64,000 nucleotides of DNA from Bog-473 sp963730395 (GCA_963730395.1 CAVSSK010000012.1:124001-188000); one strand, 5' to 3'; positions 54,092 through 63,503 are shown, counted from the stretch's first letter. Made by a program: numbers and translations. Notes: generated from the letters alone by a model not told the origin.

Positions 54092-56750
54092 ATGACCGCC
54101 CGCAGGATTGCCATCGTTCCGCACACGCACTGGGACCGGGAATGGTACAAGTCCTACCAGGACTTCCGCCTTGCCCTCGTGGAGCTCATCGACACGCTGA
54201 TCCCGCTCCTCGAGCGCGACGCCAGCTATCCGCATTTCATGCTCGACGGCCAGATGGCCGTCGTCGACGACTACCTCGAGGTGCGACCCGAGGCCGAGGA
54301 GCGCCTGCGGGCGCTCTCCGCGGCCGGCCGGCTGAGCATGGGGCCGTGGTACATCCTGATGGACGAGTTCCTGGCCTCCGGCGAGACCATCGTGCGCAAC
54401 CTGCAGATGGGCCTTCTCCGCGGCGCCGCGTTCGGGGGCACCATGGACGTCGGCTACCTGCCCGACATGTTCGGGCACATCGCGCAGATGCCCCAGATCC
54501 TGAGCCTGGCCGGCTTCCACGACGCCGTCGTGTGGCGCGGCGTGCCGTCGGAGGTGACCAAGAACGCCTTCGTGTGGGAGGCACCCGACGGATCGTCGGT
54601 CCGCGCCGAGTACCTTCCCGTGGGCTACGGCAACGGCGCCGCGCTCCCCGACGACGCCAAGGCGCTCGTCAGCCGCACGGCGGACCATGTGCAGGAGGTC
54701 GGCGACTTCCTCATGGGCGACCTCCTGTGCATGAACGGGTCGGACCACCTCATGCCTCAGCCATCGCTCGGCCGGGTCGTCGCGGAAGCCAACGACCTGC
54801 AGGACGACTTCCGCTTCGAGGTCACCTCTCTGGCGCGCTACCTCGAGGGCACGACCACCGACGACCTGGTGCGCGTCCAGGGGGAGCTGCGCTCGGGCGC
54901 CCGGGCCAACATGCTCATGGGGGTCACCTCGAACCGGGTCGACGTGAAGCGGCGGGGCGCGCTGGCCGAGCGCGAGCTGGAGCGCAGGGCCGAGCCCCTG
55001 GCCGCGCTCTTCCAGCCCGCTGCGGCGTACCCCGCCCGCCTGCTCGACCTGGCTTGGCGCGAGGTGGTGCGCAACTCGGCCCACGACTCCATCTGCGCCT
55101 GCTCGGTCGACGACGTCGTCGATGCCGTGCTGCACCGCTATGCCGAGGCCCGAGCCATCGCCGCCGGCCTGGCCGACCGGGCCGTCAAGGACTTCGCCCG
55201 CTCGCTGGCGGAGCCGGGGGCGACGGTGCTCAACCCGTCGCCCCGCGCCCGTGCGGGCGTGGTCGAGCTGGTGGTGCCCGCCGACGGGCCCGCTCCGGCC
55301 AACGTCCAGGTGCTGTCCGAGCGCATGGGCCTGCCCGGGTCGATGGTGCTCGATGCCAACACCGTGCGCACCGTGCTCGGCATGCTGCAGGGGCCCAAGA
55401 TCAGCGACGACGCCTGGGTGCACGACATCAGGATCGAGGAGCACGAGGAGGGCATCGACGTCACCCTCTCCATCGGCACCGAGGAGAAGCCGAACGTCCC
55501 CATCGCGGAGGCCAAGCAGGACATCTACACCAAGCTCGGCGCGCGACCGGACGCCGTCGTGCGGGTGGCCATGGACCAGCCGTCCACCAGGAGGATCGCA
55601 GCCCGCACCGGCGAGGTGCCGGGGTACGGATGGGCCACCTTCGAGGCCGCCCCCCTGGCGCACCCGGTCGAGGTGAGCGAAGCCGAGCGGTCGGTCGTTG
55701 CTCGCCAACGGGCTCGTACGGGTCGAAGTCGACCGGGAGGACGGGACCTTCGCGCTCGACGGTGTCGCCGGCTACGGGCGCCTCGTCGACGGTGGCGACC
55801 TCGGCGACTCGTACAACTACTCGCCGCCGCAGCAGGACTCCTCGGTCGAGGTGCCCGAGGTGGTTGCCGTGCGGGTCGACGAGCAGGGGCCCGTGCGGGG
55901 CCGGGTCCGCATCACGGCCACGTACGTGTGGCCCGACCACGTCGACGGATCCTCACAGGCGCGCGTGGGCGAGCACCGGGTGGACGTCAACACCGACGTG
56001 GAGCTGCGAGCCGACGATGGTGTGGTCCGGGTCACCACGACCTTCGTCAACCCGAGCGCGGACCACCGGTTGCGGGTCCATCTGCCGCTCCCCGAGCCCG
56101 CCCGCCACTCCCATGCCGAGAGCGCCTTCACCGTCGTCACCCGTGGCCTGACCGCCGAGGGCAGGGCGGACGAGTTCGGGCTCCCGACGGCGCCGTCCCA
56201 GCGCTTCGTCACCGCCGGGCACCTGACGGTCGCCCACGAGGGCGTCTGCGAGTACGAGCTGGTCGACATCGACGACGAGGGGGCCCGTGCCCTTGCCCTG
56301 ACCGTGCTGCGCTCGACGGGCATGCTGTCCCGGCTCGGCATGGCCTACCGGCCGTTCCCCGCCGGCCCCCTCACGCCGGTCGAGGGGCTGCAGATGCGGG
56401 GCAAGCGGATCACCCTGCGTTACGCGCTCGCCCTCGAATGTGAGGATCCCTACGCGATGGCCGACGACGTGCTCCTGCCGCTCGAGACCGTGTCGAGCCT
56501 GGGTGGCGGCACCCGCCCGGCGTCGGGGACCGAGCTGGCGGTCCACGGTGCCGAGGTGAGCGCGCTCCACCGGGTCGGGGGGGTGCTCGAGGTCCGGGTC
56601 TTCAATCCGACGGCCCAGCCGAGCGTGGTCTCGTTCCCCGGCCGAGCGGGCTGGCTGGTCGACCTGCGCGGCTTCCCGCGCCAGGCGTTCGAGGGCACGT
56701 TCGAGCTACGCCCGTTCGGCATCGCCACCGCCCGGCTGCGCGGCTGCTGA
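54092..56750 (+). CDS. Glycoside hydrolase family 38 alpha-mannosidase (frameshifted near 55695)
   Basis: About 885 residues. The catalytic domain begins 'IVPHTHWDREWYKSYQDF' (His/Asp metal site) and contains 'GYLPDMFGHIAQMPQIL', which holds the nucleophile Asp, and 'NSAHDSICACSVDDVVDAV'. The C-terminal half is the beta-sandwich typical of GH38. The frame changes near 55695: the first part runs to 'PVEVSEAERSV' and the second resumes at 'LANGLVRVEVDREDG'. GH38 enzymes trim alpha-mannosides or, in bacteria, mannosyl-glycerate-like compounds. The 3' end overlaps the adenylate cyclase gene by 45 bases on the other strand. Confidence 0.9.
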
Positions 56751-58001
56751 GCCGGCGCCCCGGTTGGCGGTGAGCAGGCGCTCACCCACGCCCCGCAGCT
56801 CCTCGAGGTCGCGCAGGACCTCGGAGAGGCGCTCCCAGCGCACGTTGCGGCGCCGGTCGGCGGCGGCGCCGGTGCCGACGGCCTCCTGGCCGGCACGGCC
56901 GCACCACCACAGCTGCACGCGGCCCAGGTCCTTGAGCAGCCGTGGCCGCAGCGGCTGCGCGGTGAACTCTTCCGGCGTGGCCTCCACCAGGGCCGAGTGG
57001 AACTCGTCCGACATGAGCACCGTCCCGGGGTTGCCGATGTTGACGATCCGGTGGGCCAGGTTCACCGTGGGCCCGAAGTAGTCGCCGTCGCGCAGCAGGA
57101 CGGGGCCGCAGGCCAGCCCCACCCGCACGTCGGAGAGGAGGTCGTCGTCGGAGTAGGCGTCGGCCAGGTCGAGCCCGATGCGCGCCGCGTCGGCCACGCC
57201 GTCGACGACGAACATCACCTCGTCGCCGATCATCTTGACCACCCGTCCCCGCTTGCTCGTGACGATGTCGTGGGAGATCTCCTCGAAGCGTCCCACGACT
57301 GCAGCCAGCTCCTCGTCGCTGAGGTGCTGGCTGAGCAGGGTGAAACCGACCATGTCGGCGAACCCGACGGCCAGCACCGGGCTCTGGCCCGGCGCGAGAC
57401 CGTGGCTGCGCAGCATCATGCTGCGCTGGATGCCGGCTGCCATCTGGCGCCGCCACACGAACTCGAGCAGCTTGGCCATGGCGGGGATGGTCTCGTCGGC
57501 AACGCTGGCGAAGGCGTCGGCGGACATGACGGGGTCGACCTCCGGGCTCACCATGTTGCCGGGCACGAGCTCGGCCTCGGCGATCCGCGCCATCGACGAG
57601 CCGATGACGCGCGCCATCTGCAGCGCCGTGTCGGTGTCCGTGGCACCGAGTGCCTGCATGCCCTGGAAGAGGCGCACTGCCTCGAGGTCGAGGTCGGTGA
57701 AGGCCCGGTCGTCGTCGTCCACGTTGGCGAAGCCAAGCGCACGCCAGAAGCGCTCGAGCTTGTCGAGTCCGACACCGGTGAGGTCGGCCACCTCCGCCCG
57801 CGTGTAGCGGCGGCGCGAGGGCACCAGCATGCGCTCGGCCACGAAGAGGTCGATCACGCCGTCTGCCACCGCACGATCGATCTCCTCCTGCGTGGCCCCG
57901 TGCATCAGGAGGATCTCCTTGACGTGGGCCAGCGCCGCCTCTCGGCGCGCCTCGTCGTCCGCGTCGGGCAGCGCGTCGTAGCTGTGGAAGAGGCCGCTCA
58001 T
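56706..58001 (-). CDS. Class III adenylate cyclase with Rv1264-like regulatory domain
   Basis: The ATG at 58001 gives 431 residues. The N-terminal ~150 resemble the adenylate cyclase regulatory domain of mycobacterial Rv1264 ('VKEILLMHGATQEEIDRAV', 'DLTGVGLDKLERFWRALGF'). The catalytic domain has the metal-binding Asp216 ('FADMVGFT') and Asp260, the adenine-selecting Lys256 ('VVKMIGDEVMF') and Asp307 ('DGDYFGP'), and the transition-state Asn314/Arg318 ('VNLAHR'). All are intact, so it should make cAMP. There are no membrane helices. Its ATG overlaps the gpsA stop (ATGA). It may respond to pH or lipid, as in Rv1264. Confidence 0.91.
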   Translation of the reverse strand: MSGLFHSYDALPDADDEARREAALAHVKEILLMHGATQEEIDRAVADGVIDLFVAERMLVPSRRRYTRAEVADLTGVGLDKLERFWRALGFANVDDDDRAFTDLDLEAVRLFQGMQALGATDTDTALQMARVIGSSMARIAEAELVPGNMVSPEVDPVMSADAFASVADETIPAMAKLLEFVWRRQMAAGIQRSMMLRSHGLAPGQSPVLAVGFADMVGFTLLSQHLSDEELAAVVGRFEEISHDIVTSKRGRVVKMIGDEVMFVVDGVADAARIGLDLADAYSDDDLLSDVRVGLACGPVLLRDGDYFGPTVNLAHRIVNIGNPGTVLMSDEFHSALVEATPEEFTAQPLRPRLLKDLGRVQLWWCGRAGQEAVGTGAAADRRRNVRWERLSEVLRDLEELRGVGERLLTANRGAGSAAAQPGGGDAERA

Positions 58002-59020
58002 TCCGACAGCACCCGCAGCAGGTTCTCGTCCCATTCGGGTCGTGAGGGGCGCCGCATCAGGTTCATGAGCGCGTCGGCCGGCGAGCAGCGCCCCTCGACG
58101 ATCGCCTGCACCTGCTCCGCGATGGGCATCTCGACGCCGTGGTCCTGCGCCAGCCCGACCAGCGGCCCGGCGCTCTTGACGCCCTCGGCCACCATGTGCA
58201 TGCCGCTCACGATGTCCTCGAGCGACCGCCCCTCGCCCAGCGCGAACCCCACCATGCGATTCCGGCTCTTCGGGCTGGCGCAGGTCGCCACCAGGTCTCC
58301 CACTCCGGCCAAGCCACCGAACGTGAGCACCTTCCCACCCAACGCGACGCCCAGGCGGCCCAATTCGGCCAGGCCCCGTGTGATGAGCACGGCGCGGGTG
58401 TTGTCCCCCAGTCCGAGCCCGTCGCCGATCCCGGCCGCGATGGCCATGACGTTCTTGGTGGCCCCGGCGATCTCGCAGCCGACGACGTCGGTGCCCGTGT
58501 AGGCACGGAAGGTGCGCGTGTGCACCAGCGCCTGCACCCGGCGGCCCAGGTCTTCGTCGGGCAGGGCGACCACGCAGGCCGCGGGGTGCCCTTCGGCCAC
58601 CTCGCGGGCGAGGTTCGGGCCCGTGAGGACGCCGGCAGGGACGCCCGGGAGTACGTCGGCCACCACTTGAGACATCCGGAGGTTGGTCCCGATCTCAATG
58701 CCTTTGGCCAGACTGACGACGGCCTCGATCCTGTCTGCCAGCGGCTGCACGCCGGCCAGCACGGCGCGGAACCCGTGCGACGGCACCGCCATGAACACGA
58801 TCCCGGCACCGTCGACTGCTTCTGCGAGCGAGGCGGTCACCGCCAGCCCATCGGGGAGCTCGACGCCCGGCAGGTAGGTCGCGTTCTCACGCGTGGCCCG
58901 CATGGACGCCGCCAGCTCGGGGGACCGCGCCCACAGGGTCAGGGGCTGGCTCGCGCCGATGAGGGTGGCCATCGCCGTCCCCCATGACCCCGCACCGATC
59001 ACTGCCACCCGCTCGACCAT
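57998..59020 (-). CDS. gpsA: NAD(P)H-dependent glycerol-3-phosphate dehydrogenase
   Basis: GpsA reduces dihydroxyacetone phosphate to sn-glycerol-3-phosphate for phospholipids. The 340-residue protein has the nucleotide motif 'GAGSWGTAMA' at 7-16, 'VVSLAKGIEIGTN', 'LTGPNLAREVAEG' and the catalytic Lys in 'GATKNVMAIAAGIGDGL'. Length is standard. ATG at 59020 lies 7 nt after TAGTCT (leaderless). It is translationally coupled to the adenylate cyclase gene downstream. Confidence 0.96.
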   Translation of the reverse strand: MVERVAVIGAGSWGTAMATLIGASQPLTLWARSPELAASMRATRENATYLPGVELPDGLAVTASLAEAVDGAGIVFMAVPSHGFRAVLAGVQPLADRIEAVVSLAKGIEIGTNLRMSQVVADVLPGVPAGVLTGPNLAREVAEGHPAACVVALPDEDLGRRVQALVHTRTFRAYTGTDVVGCEIAGATKNVMAIAAGIGDGLGLGDNTRAVLITRGLAELGRLGVALGGKVLTFGGLAGVGDLVATCASPKSRNRMVGFALGEGRSLEDIVSGMHMVAEGVKSAGPLVGLAQDHGVEMPIAEQVQAIVEGRCSPADALMNLMRRPSRPEWDENLLRVLSE

Positions 59021-59027
59021 TCAGTAG

Positions 59028-59033
59028 AGACTA
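59028..59033 (-). promoter_or_regulatory. -10 element of a leaderless promoter for gpsA
   Basis: TAGTCT on the minus strand ends 7 nt before the gpsA ATG. The CofC-like gene starts about 50 bp away in the other direction with its own -10. Confidence 0.5.
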
Positions 59034-59066
59034 CGACGGCCCCGGAGCGCACCGGGCGTGCACCCG

Positions 59067-59072
59067 TACACT
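59067..59072 (+). promoter_or_regulatory. -10 element of a leaderless promoter for the cofC-like gene
   Basis: TACACT lies 6 nt before the GTG at 59079 and selects it over an ATG at 59058, which lies upstream of the hexamer. Confidence 0.5.
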
Positions 59073-59078
59073 GGTTCG

Positions 59079-59702
59079 GTGCCGAAGGCGACGATGCCGA
59101 GAGCCCGGGACTCGGTGACGCCTGGAGCAGCCGGGCTGGGTCCCGAGGTCGTCCTCGTCCCGGTCAAGGCGTTCCACCAGGCCAAGAAGCGGCTCGGTCC
59201 TGCCCTGGCGGACGCCGAAAGGATCGCGCTGGTCCGCGCCATGGCCTCGCACGTCGTGTCCGCCTGTGCACCGCTGCCCGTCGCCGTCGTGTGCGACGAC
59301 GAGGAGGTGGCACGGTGGGCGACGGACCTCGGCGCCACCGTCATGTGGGAGCCCGGACAGGGCCTCAACGGCGCTGTACGCGCCGGCGTCGAGCACCTGG
59401 CCCGCGACGGGGCGCACTGGGTGACCGTCGCGCATGGCGACCTGCCCCGGGCGCGGGGGTTGGGAGTGCTGCCGCCGTTCGAGGGCGTCACCCTCGTGCC
59501 GGACCGCCGCGACGACGGGACCAACGTGCTGCGGCTGCCTGCGGGGTGCGACTTCCGCTTCGCCTACGGCCCGGGGTCGTTCCGGGCCCATCGGGCGGAG
59601 GCGGCTCGCCTGGGGCTGCCCGTGCGCGTCCTGCGGGACCCGGACCTCGCTTACGACGTCGATTGGCCAGCCGACGTCGCCGAGCTGGGGCGATGGGCCT
59701 GA
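59079..59702 (+). CDS. cofC: 2-phospho-L-lactate guanylyltransferase-like (CofC/FbiD family)
   Basis: A 207-residue nucleotidyltransferase that activates 2-phospholactate or phosphoenolpyruvate with GTP in coenzyme F420 synthesis. 'VVLVPVKAFHQAKKRLGPAL' matches the family N-terminus, followed by 'PVAVVCDDEEV', 'WVTVAHGDLPRA', 'LVPDRRDDGTNVL' and 'FAYGPGSFRAHRAEA'. The GTG at 59079 is chosen from the leaderless -10. The Ddn-like F420-dependent gene at 63504 is a consistent neighbour, although other F420 genes are outside the window. A strong terminator follows. Confidence 0.9.
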   Translation: MPKATMPRARDSVTPGAAGLGPEVVLVPVKAFHQAKKRLGPALADAERIALVRAMASHVVSACAPLPVAVVCDDEEVARWATDLGATVMWEPGQGLNGAVRAGVEHLARDGAHWVTVAHGDLPRARGLGVLPPFEGVTLVPDRRDDGTNVLRLPAGCDFRFAYGPGSFRAHRAEAARLGLPVRVLRDPDLAYDVDWPADVAELGRWA

Positions 59703-59720
59703 CCGTCGCCCGGACGCGGA

Positions 59721-59744
59721 ACCGGGGGCCCGAAGGCCCCCGGT
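59721..59744. terminator. Bidirectional hairpin terminator between cofC and the basic-protein gene
   Basis: ACCGGGGGCC pairs perfectly with GGCCCCCGGT around a CGAA tetraloop. It sits between two convergent genes and can serve both. Confidence 0.8.
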
Positions 59745-59772
59745 CTCACGAGTTCCGATTGGAACTGGACGC

Positions 59773-60189
59773 CTAGCGCCGACGCGCCGCCTTGCGAGCG
59801 GGAGCGCGGCGTACGGCCTTCTTGGCAGCGGTAGCCCGCTTCTTGACGGCCTTGCGGGCGGTTGCCCGCCGCTTGGTGGCCGTCTTCTTGACCGCGGTCG
59901 CCCGCTTCTTGACGGCCTTGCGGGCGGTTGCCCGCCGCTTGGTGGCCGTCTTCTTGACCGCGGTTGCCCGCTTCTTGACGGCCTTGCGAGCCGGGGCCCG
60001 CTTGGCTGCCTTCTTCGCTGGCGCCCGCTTCTTGGTCGCCTTGCGAGCCGGAGCCCGCTTGACGGCCTTCTTGGCCGGGGCCCTCTTCACGGCCTTCTTG
60101 GCCGGGGCCCTCTTGACTGCCTTCTTTGCGGGGGCCCGCTTTTTGGCGGCCTTCTTGGCCGGGGCCCTTCTCTTCGCGGCTACTGCCAC
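59773..60189 (-). CDS. Histone H1-like Lys/Ala/Arg-rich DNA-binding protein, 138 aa
   Basis: The whole protein is built from AK, AP and KR repeats ('KRAPAKKAV', 'KKRATAVKKTATKRRATARK'), like the C-terminal tails of bacterial histone-H1-like proteins and mycobacterial HupB. It has no globular domain. A 22-residue (66-bp) unit is repeated in the C-terminal half. It should bind DNA or RNA through charge and condense the nucleoid. Repeats of this sort also occur in the tail of the NYN nuclease. Expression control is unknown, but a 14-bp perfect palindrome lies upstream in the shared 493-bp gap. Confidence 0.85.
   Translation of the reverse strand: MAVAAKRRAPAKKAAKKRAPAKKAVKRAPAKKAVKRAPAKKAVKRAPARKATKKRAPAKKAAKRAPARKAVKKRATAVKKTATKRRATARKAVKKRATAVKKTATKRRATARKAVKKRATAAKKAVRRAPARKAARRR
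59830..59992. repeat. 66-bp tandem repeat inside the basic-protein gene
   Basis: The word CTTGACGGCC recurs at 59842, 59908 and 59974, an exact 66-bp period, coding 22-residue units. Slippage or recombination could change the tail length. Confidence 0.85.
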
Positions 60190-60682
60190 AGGTGCACCTC
60201 CCTAGGAGCATGGTCACTGAATAGAGGTGAAGCCTGCGCCACGCCGCGGCCGACAACCCCACGCCGTGCGCACTGCCGCACCGGATTCACTTTGCTTACG
60301 TCGGTCGACGCCGTTGCGGCGTCGACCGACTTGATTGACCGAGTTGTGACGTGGGATCGACGCGCACCGGCACGACTGGAGCCGCGCGAAAAGCGAACCG
60401 ACGACACTCGCTTTGCGCGCCACACATCGTCGTGTTGCGGCACATATCAACCCTCCCTCACACCTCGGGTATGGACATTCTTCTGTTGTGAACGTGCTCA
60501 GGTCAAGCATTCTTTGTTCGCGCGGTCATTTTGCGTTCCTCAATGACCTTCGATTCACGTGTTTCGCGTCGCACAATTGAGGCGCATGCTGCGCAGGCGC
60601 GAGCGCAGCGGCGTTTCATTGTCGTCACATTGGGCGATATGTCCTCTGGAATTGTCTGTTTCCCAACGCAAACATCGCTCGC
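60190..60682. other. 493-bp divergent intergenic region
   Basis: It lies between the starts of the basic-protein gene and the VirD4-like gene, and is AT-richer than its surroundings from about 60480. It holds the palindrome at 60300-60330. No gene is convincing. Base composition shifts here and the mobilisation genes follow, so it may mark the edge of an acquired segment. Confidence 0.5.
60300..60330. promoter_or_regulatory. Perfect 14-bp inverted repeat
   Basis: GTCGGTCGACGCCG is followed by TTG and CGGCGTCGACCGAC. It is not followed by a T run and lies between divergent genes, so it is more likely a protein-binding site or a relaxase/replication-associated structure than a terminator. Confidence 0.6.
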
Positions 60683-62071
60683 ATGGAACGCGGCGCTCAC
60701 ATGCATGTCGACACACCTGATTCGTGCCTGCATTCGACGGCTGCACTGCGTGGGGTCCACCGTTATGCGAACCACAGCATCTATGTTGGGACCGGTCAGC
60801 ACGGGTGGATGTGGGCCGGTGCAGAGCGCTCGACACTGGTCTTGGGTCCGCCGCGCTCCGGGAAGACATCCTCCCTGGTCATACCCAATATTTTGCTGTC
60901 GGAGGGGTCGGTCGTATCGACCTCGACGAAGCCCGACGTCATGCGCGCCACCGCGACATCGCGCAGCTGCGACGGTTGGGCGTTCCTCTACGACCCGAGT
61001 GGAGAGATCGACTGCCCGCACAATGTCGAGCGCGTCGGTTGGTCCCCGCTGACGACAGCGAAGAACTGGGACGCGGCGGTCGTCACGGCCGATGCGATGG
61101 TCGGTGCGAGCCGCCTGATCACGTTGCGCTCGAGCGAGCACCACTGGAGCGAGCGTGCGGGCGCCCTCCTGTCGACCTTGCTCCATGCCGCAGCGCTCGA
61201 TGGGCTCTCCATGCCGGACGTGCTCCATTGGATCGATCGCCACAACGGCGCCCCGGCGCTCGAAATTCTGGCCGAGAGCGCCGGAGAGGACGCACCGGCG
61301 ACCGATCTGCTCGCCGGGATCGCCGCCACCGACCCCAGAGAGCAGTCGGGCATCTGGTCCACCGCATCTGGTGTGCTCGCGGCCTACCGAACCCAGGGTG
61401 CCCTGGCTTCGACACGTATGCCTCCCCTCGACTTCGAGGCATTCTGCGACGGCCCGAACACGTTGTACCTGTGCTCGACCGGCCGTCGGCAGCGGCAGTT
61501 CGCTCCCCTCGTGGTGGCGATCGTCGGCGACGTGCGGGACGCCGCCTACGCCCGTGCCCGCGACGAGCGTGGCGGGCCACCCACGCTTCTCGCTCTCGAC
61601 GAGATCGCCAACATCGCGCCGCTTCCCGACCTCCCCGCCATGGTCAGCGAGGGGGCCGGGCAGGGACTCCTGGTGCTGGCCTGCCTCCAGGACCTCTCCC
61701 AGGCGCGCGGCCGCTGGGGTCCCGCAGCGGACGGGTTCCTGTCCCTCTTCGGGACCACGGTGGTCCTACGGGGGATCGCTGACACCTCGACGCTGCGCGA
61801 CATCAGCGCACTGGCCGGGGACAAGGAGGTGGCGACGACCACGGTCAGCCGGGCGGTCGGCCGCTGGGGGCGCATCCGCCCCTCCACGTCGGTGGGCTGG
61901 AGGCGTCAGTCCCGGCTCCCCGTCGACGCCGTGGCGAGGGGTGCTCCCGGCCGCGCCCTGGTCCTCGGCCCGCACAAGGAAGTGGGCGAGGTCTCCCTGA
62001 CGCCGGCACACGAGCACTCGCCTTGGCGCGAGCTGGTCCGGCCCGGACGTGGCCTCGACCTCGGCCGCTGA
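60683..62071 (+). CDS. VirD4/TraG-like conjugative coupling ATPase
   Basis: The 462-residue protein resembles the ATPase core of type IV secretion coupling proteins. Walker A is 'GPPRSGKTSSLVIPN' (about 55-70), followed by 'TSTKPDVMRAT' and 'FLYDPSGEIDCPHNVERVGWSPL'. Walker B is 'TLLALDEIANIAPLP', and there is the 'ACLQDLSQARGRWG' Gln-containing motif. Coupling proteins normally have N-terminal membrane helices; this one has none, so it may be soluble or use a partner. ATG at 60683 or 60701 may start it. It converges on the relaxase gene with 1 bp between, so the pair forms a mobilisation module. Confidence 0.85.
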   Translation: MERGAHMHVDTPDSCLHSTAALRGVHRYANHSIYVGTGQHGWMWAGAERSTLVLGPPRSGKTSSLVIPNILLSEGSVVSTSTKPDVMRATATSRSCDGWAFLYDPSGEIDCPHNVERVGWSPLTTAKNWDAAVVTADAMVGASRLITLRSSEHHWSERAGALLSTLLHAAALDGLSMPDVLHWIDRHNGAPALEILAESAGEDAPATDLLAGIAATDPREQSGIWSTASGVLAAYRTQGALASTRMPPLDFEAFCDGPNTLYLCSTGRRQRQFAPLVVAIVGDVRDAAYARARDERGGPPTLLALDEIANIAPLPDLPAMVSEGAGQGLLVLACLQDLSQARGRWGPAADGFLSLFGTTVVLRGIADTSTLRDISALAGDKEVATTTVSRAVGRWGRIRPSTSVGWRRQSRLPVDAVARGAPGRALVLGPHKEVGEVSLTPAHEHSPWRELVRPGRGLDLGR

Positions 62072-62072
62072 G

Positions 62073-63449
62073 TCAGCGTCCCAAGCCGAGCTCGACCGCG
62101 GCGGCCTCACGTCGACCCAGTCGGGACCGTGCCACCTCGAGCTGCCGAGTGATACGGAGGTGGTCGGCGAGGCGCCCCGCCGGCAGCGACGCCAGGCCGG
62201 CGGGTGAGCGCCCGGTCCCGAGGGGCTCGGGGGACCGGGCGACCCCCCAGCGGGCCCGATACGCATCGATCGCCGCCGCCGCGTCCACCCAGACCTCGTG
62301 GTCAGCCGGATCGACGGGTCGGGGCCCGAGGGCGCGCAGGTGGTGCGTGGCGGGCACGACCGTCCGGCGCCGGTGCAGCGGCTCCGCGACCCCGACCGAG
62401 TCGGCAGGCACCCACTGCGCGACGATCCGATCGAGGGAGGAGGCCGCGATGCCGTCGGTTGCGGCCGATCCGAATGCGGCCACCACATCGCGGCGGTGGG
62501 CCCCACCGTGCGGCGTGAGCGAGAGTTCCCCGGCGAATCTGTGCTCGTCGAACAGCGCTGGTGCGAGGTTGGCCCGTTGCAGCCGGTCCGTCCCCCGCCA
62601 CCCTCCGATGACATGCGCCCGCCGTGTCCAGATTTCGGCGAGCTCGCGATAGGAGGCCTGTGGCGCCTTGGCGCGGCGCGTGGCCGCCCACGCGACCTGG
62701 TGGCCCCGGCGCGAGTGCAGACCGACCTCGTGGATACGGCGACGAATGTCCGCCGCACGCGACGAGAACTCGCCGATCAGCTCGGGGGCGACGCCGGCGA
62801 TCTCGGCAGGCCGTCCCGGCCCTCCCGTCCAGCGCACGCCCAGGAGGGACGACACGCCCGCCCGGAGGTGTGCCTCGTACACGGCGGCCGCCGCATGCCG
62901 ATGGGCGGCCACCCCGCGTCCGTCGCACGCGCTCCACCTTCCGTCCACCCCGTGGACGAGGTTCGCCATGACGACGTGGCTGTGGAGGTGCGGGTCACCG
63001 TTGCGGTTGACGGCATGGGTGAAGTGCCCGGCGATCATCCCAGTCGTCGCGACCACGGTTCGCTCCGGACCGGATCGCCGCACCGCGGCGATGCCGTAGT
63101 GCTCCAGGTAGCAGAGCGCACCTGCGACCGCCTCGGTGTGAGCGCTGACGATGCCGCGGGCGGTCTCGACACCGCCGAGCGCGAACAGGACGCTCACCGA
63201 CTTGGGAGCGCTGAAGGTCAGGTCGAGGGCCGCCACTGCGACCCGCCCGGATCCCATCGGCCGTCCGCTGCAGGGATGGCGCCCCTCGAGCAGGAGGCGG
63301 AACGCCGCAGGCTGCAGTGGCCCCACCAGCCCGAGAGGGGCGACCGCCGCTCCCGCCCACCGACCGGGCGACGAGACGGGCAGCTCGTGCGCGAGGTCGC
63401 TCAGGTAATAGCCGGCCCTGTCCCTCCTGACGTTGTGGACCCCGAGCAC
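62073..63449 (-). CDS. MobF-family (TrwC-like) relaxase, without helicase
   Basis: The 458-residue protein has the TrwC relaxase layout. An N-terminal Tyr pair lies in 'RAGYYLSDLA' (14-15), with 'ALDLTFSAPKSVSVLFAL' at 75-92 and the metal site 'GDPHLHSHVVMANLV' (His154, 156, 158). It should nick and covalently hold DNA at an origin of transfer. The usual C-terminal RecD-like helicase (TrwC is nearly 1,000 residues) is absent; instead the tail is an Arg/Leu-rich region of unknown fold. The GTG start has GAGAGG upstream. It faces the VirD4-like gene tail to tail. Confidence 0.87.
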   Translation of the reverse strand: MLGVHNVRRDRAGYYLSDLAHELPVSSPGRWAGAAVAPLGLVGPLQPAAFRLLLEGRHPCSGRPMGSGRVAVAALDLTFSAPKSVSVLFALGGVETARGIVSAHTEAVAGALCYLEHYGIAAVRRSGPERTVVATTGMIAGHFTHAVNRNGDPHLHSHVVMANLVHGVDGRWSACDGRGVAAHRHAAAAVYEAHLRAGVSSLLGVRWTGGPGRPAEIAGVAPELIGEFSSRAADIRRRIHEVGLHSRRGHQVAWAATRRAKAPQASYRELAEIWTRRAHVIGGWRGTDRLQRANLAPALFDEHRFAGELSLTPHGGAHRRDVVAAFGSAATDGIAASSLDRIVAQWVPADSVGVAEPLHRRRTVVPATHHLRALGPRPVDPADHEVWVDAAAAIDAYRARWGVARSPEPLGTGRSPAGLASLPAGRLADHLRITRQLEVARSRLGRREAAAVELGLGR

Positions 63450-63503
63450 GGCGTTCCTCTCGTCCAGCCCCGGTGCTGCGGGGGTTGAACGGTCGCGGCG
63501 CCG

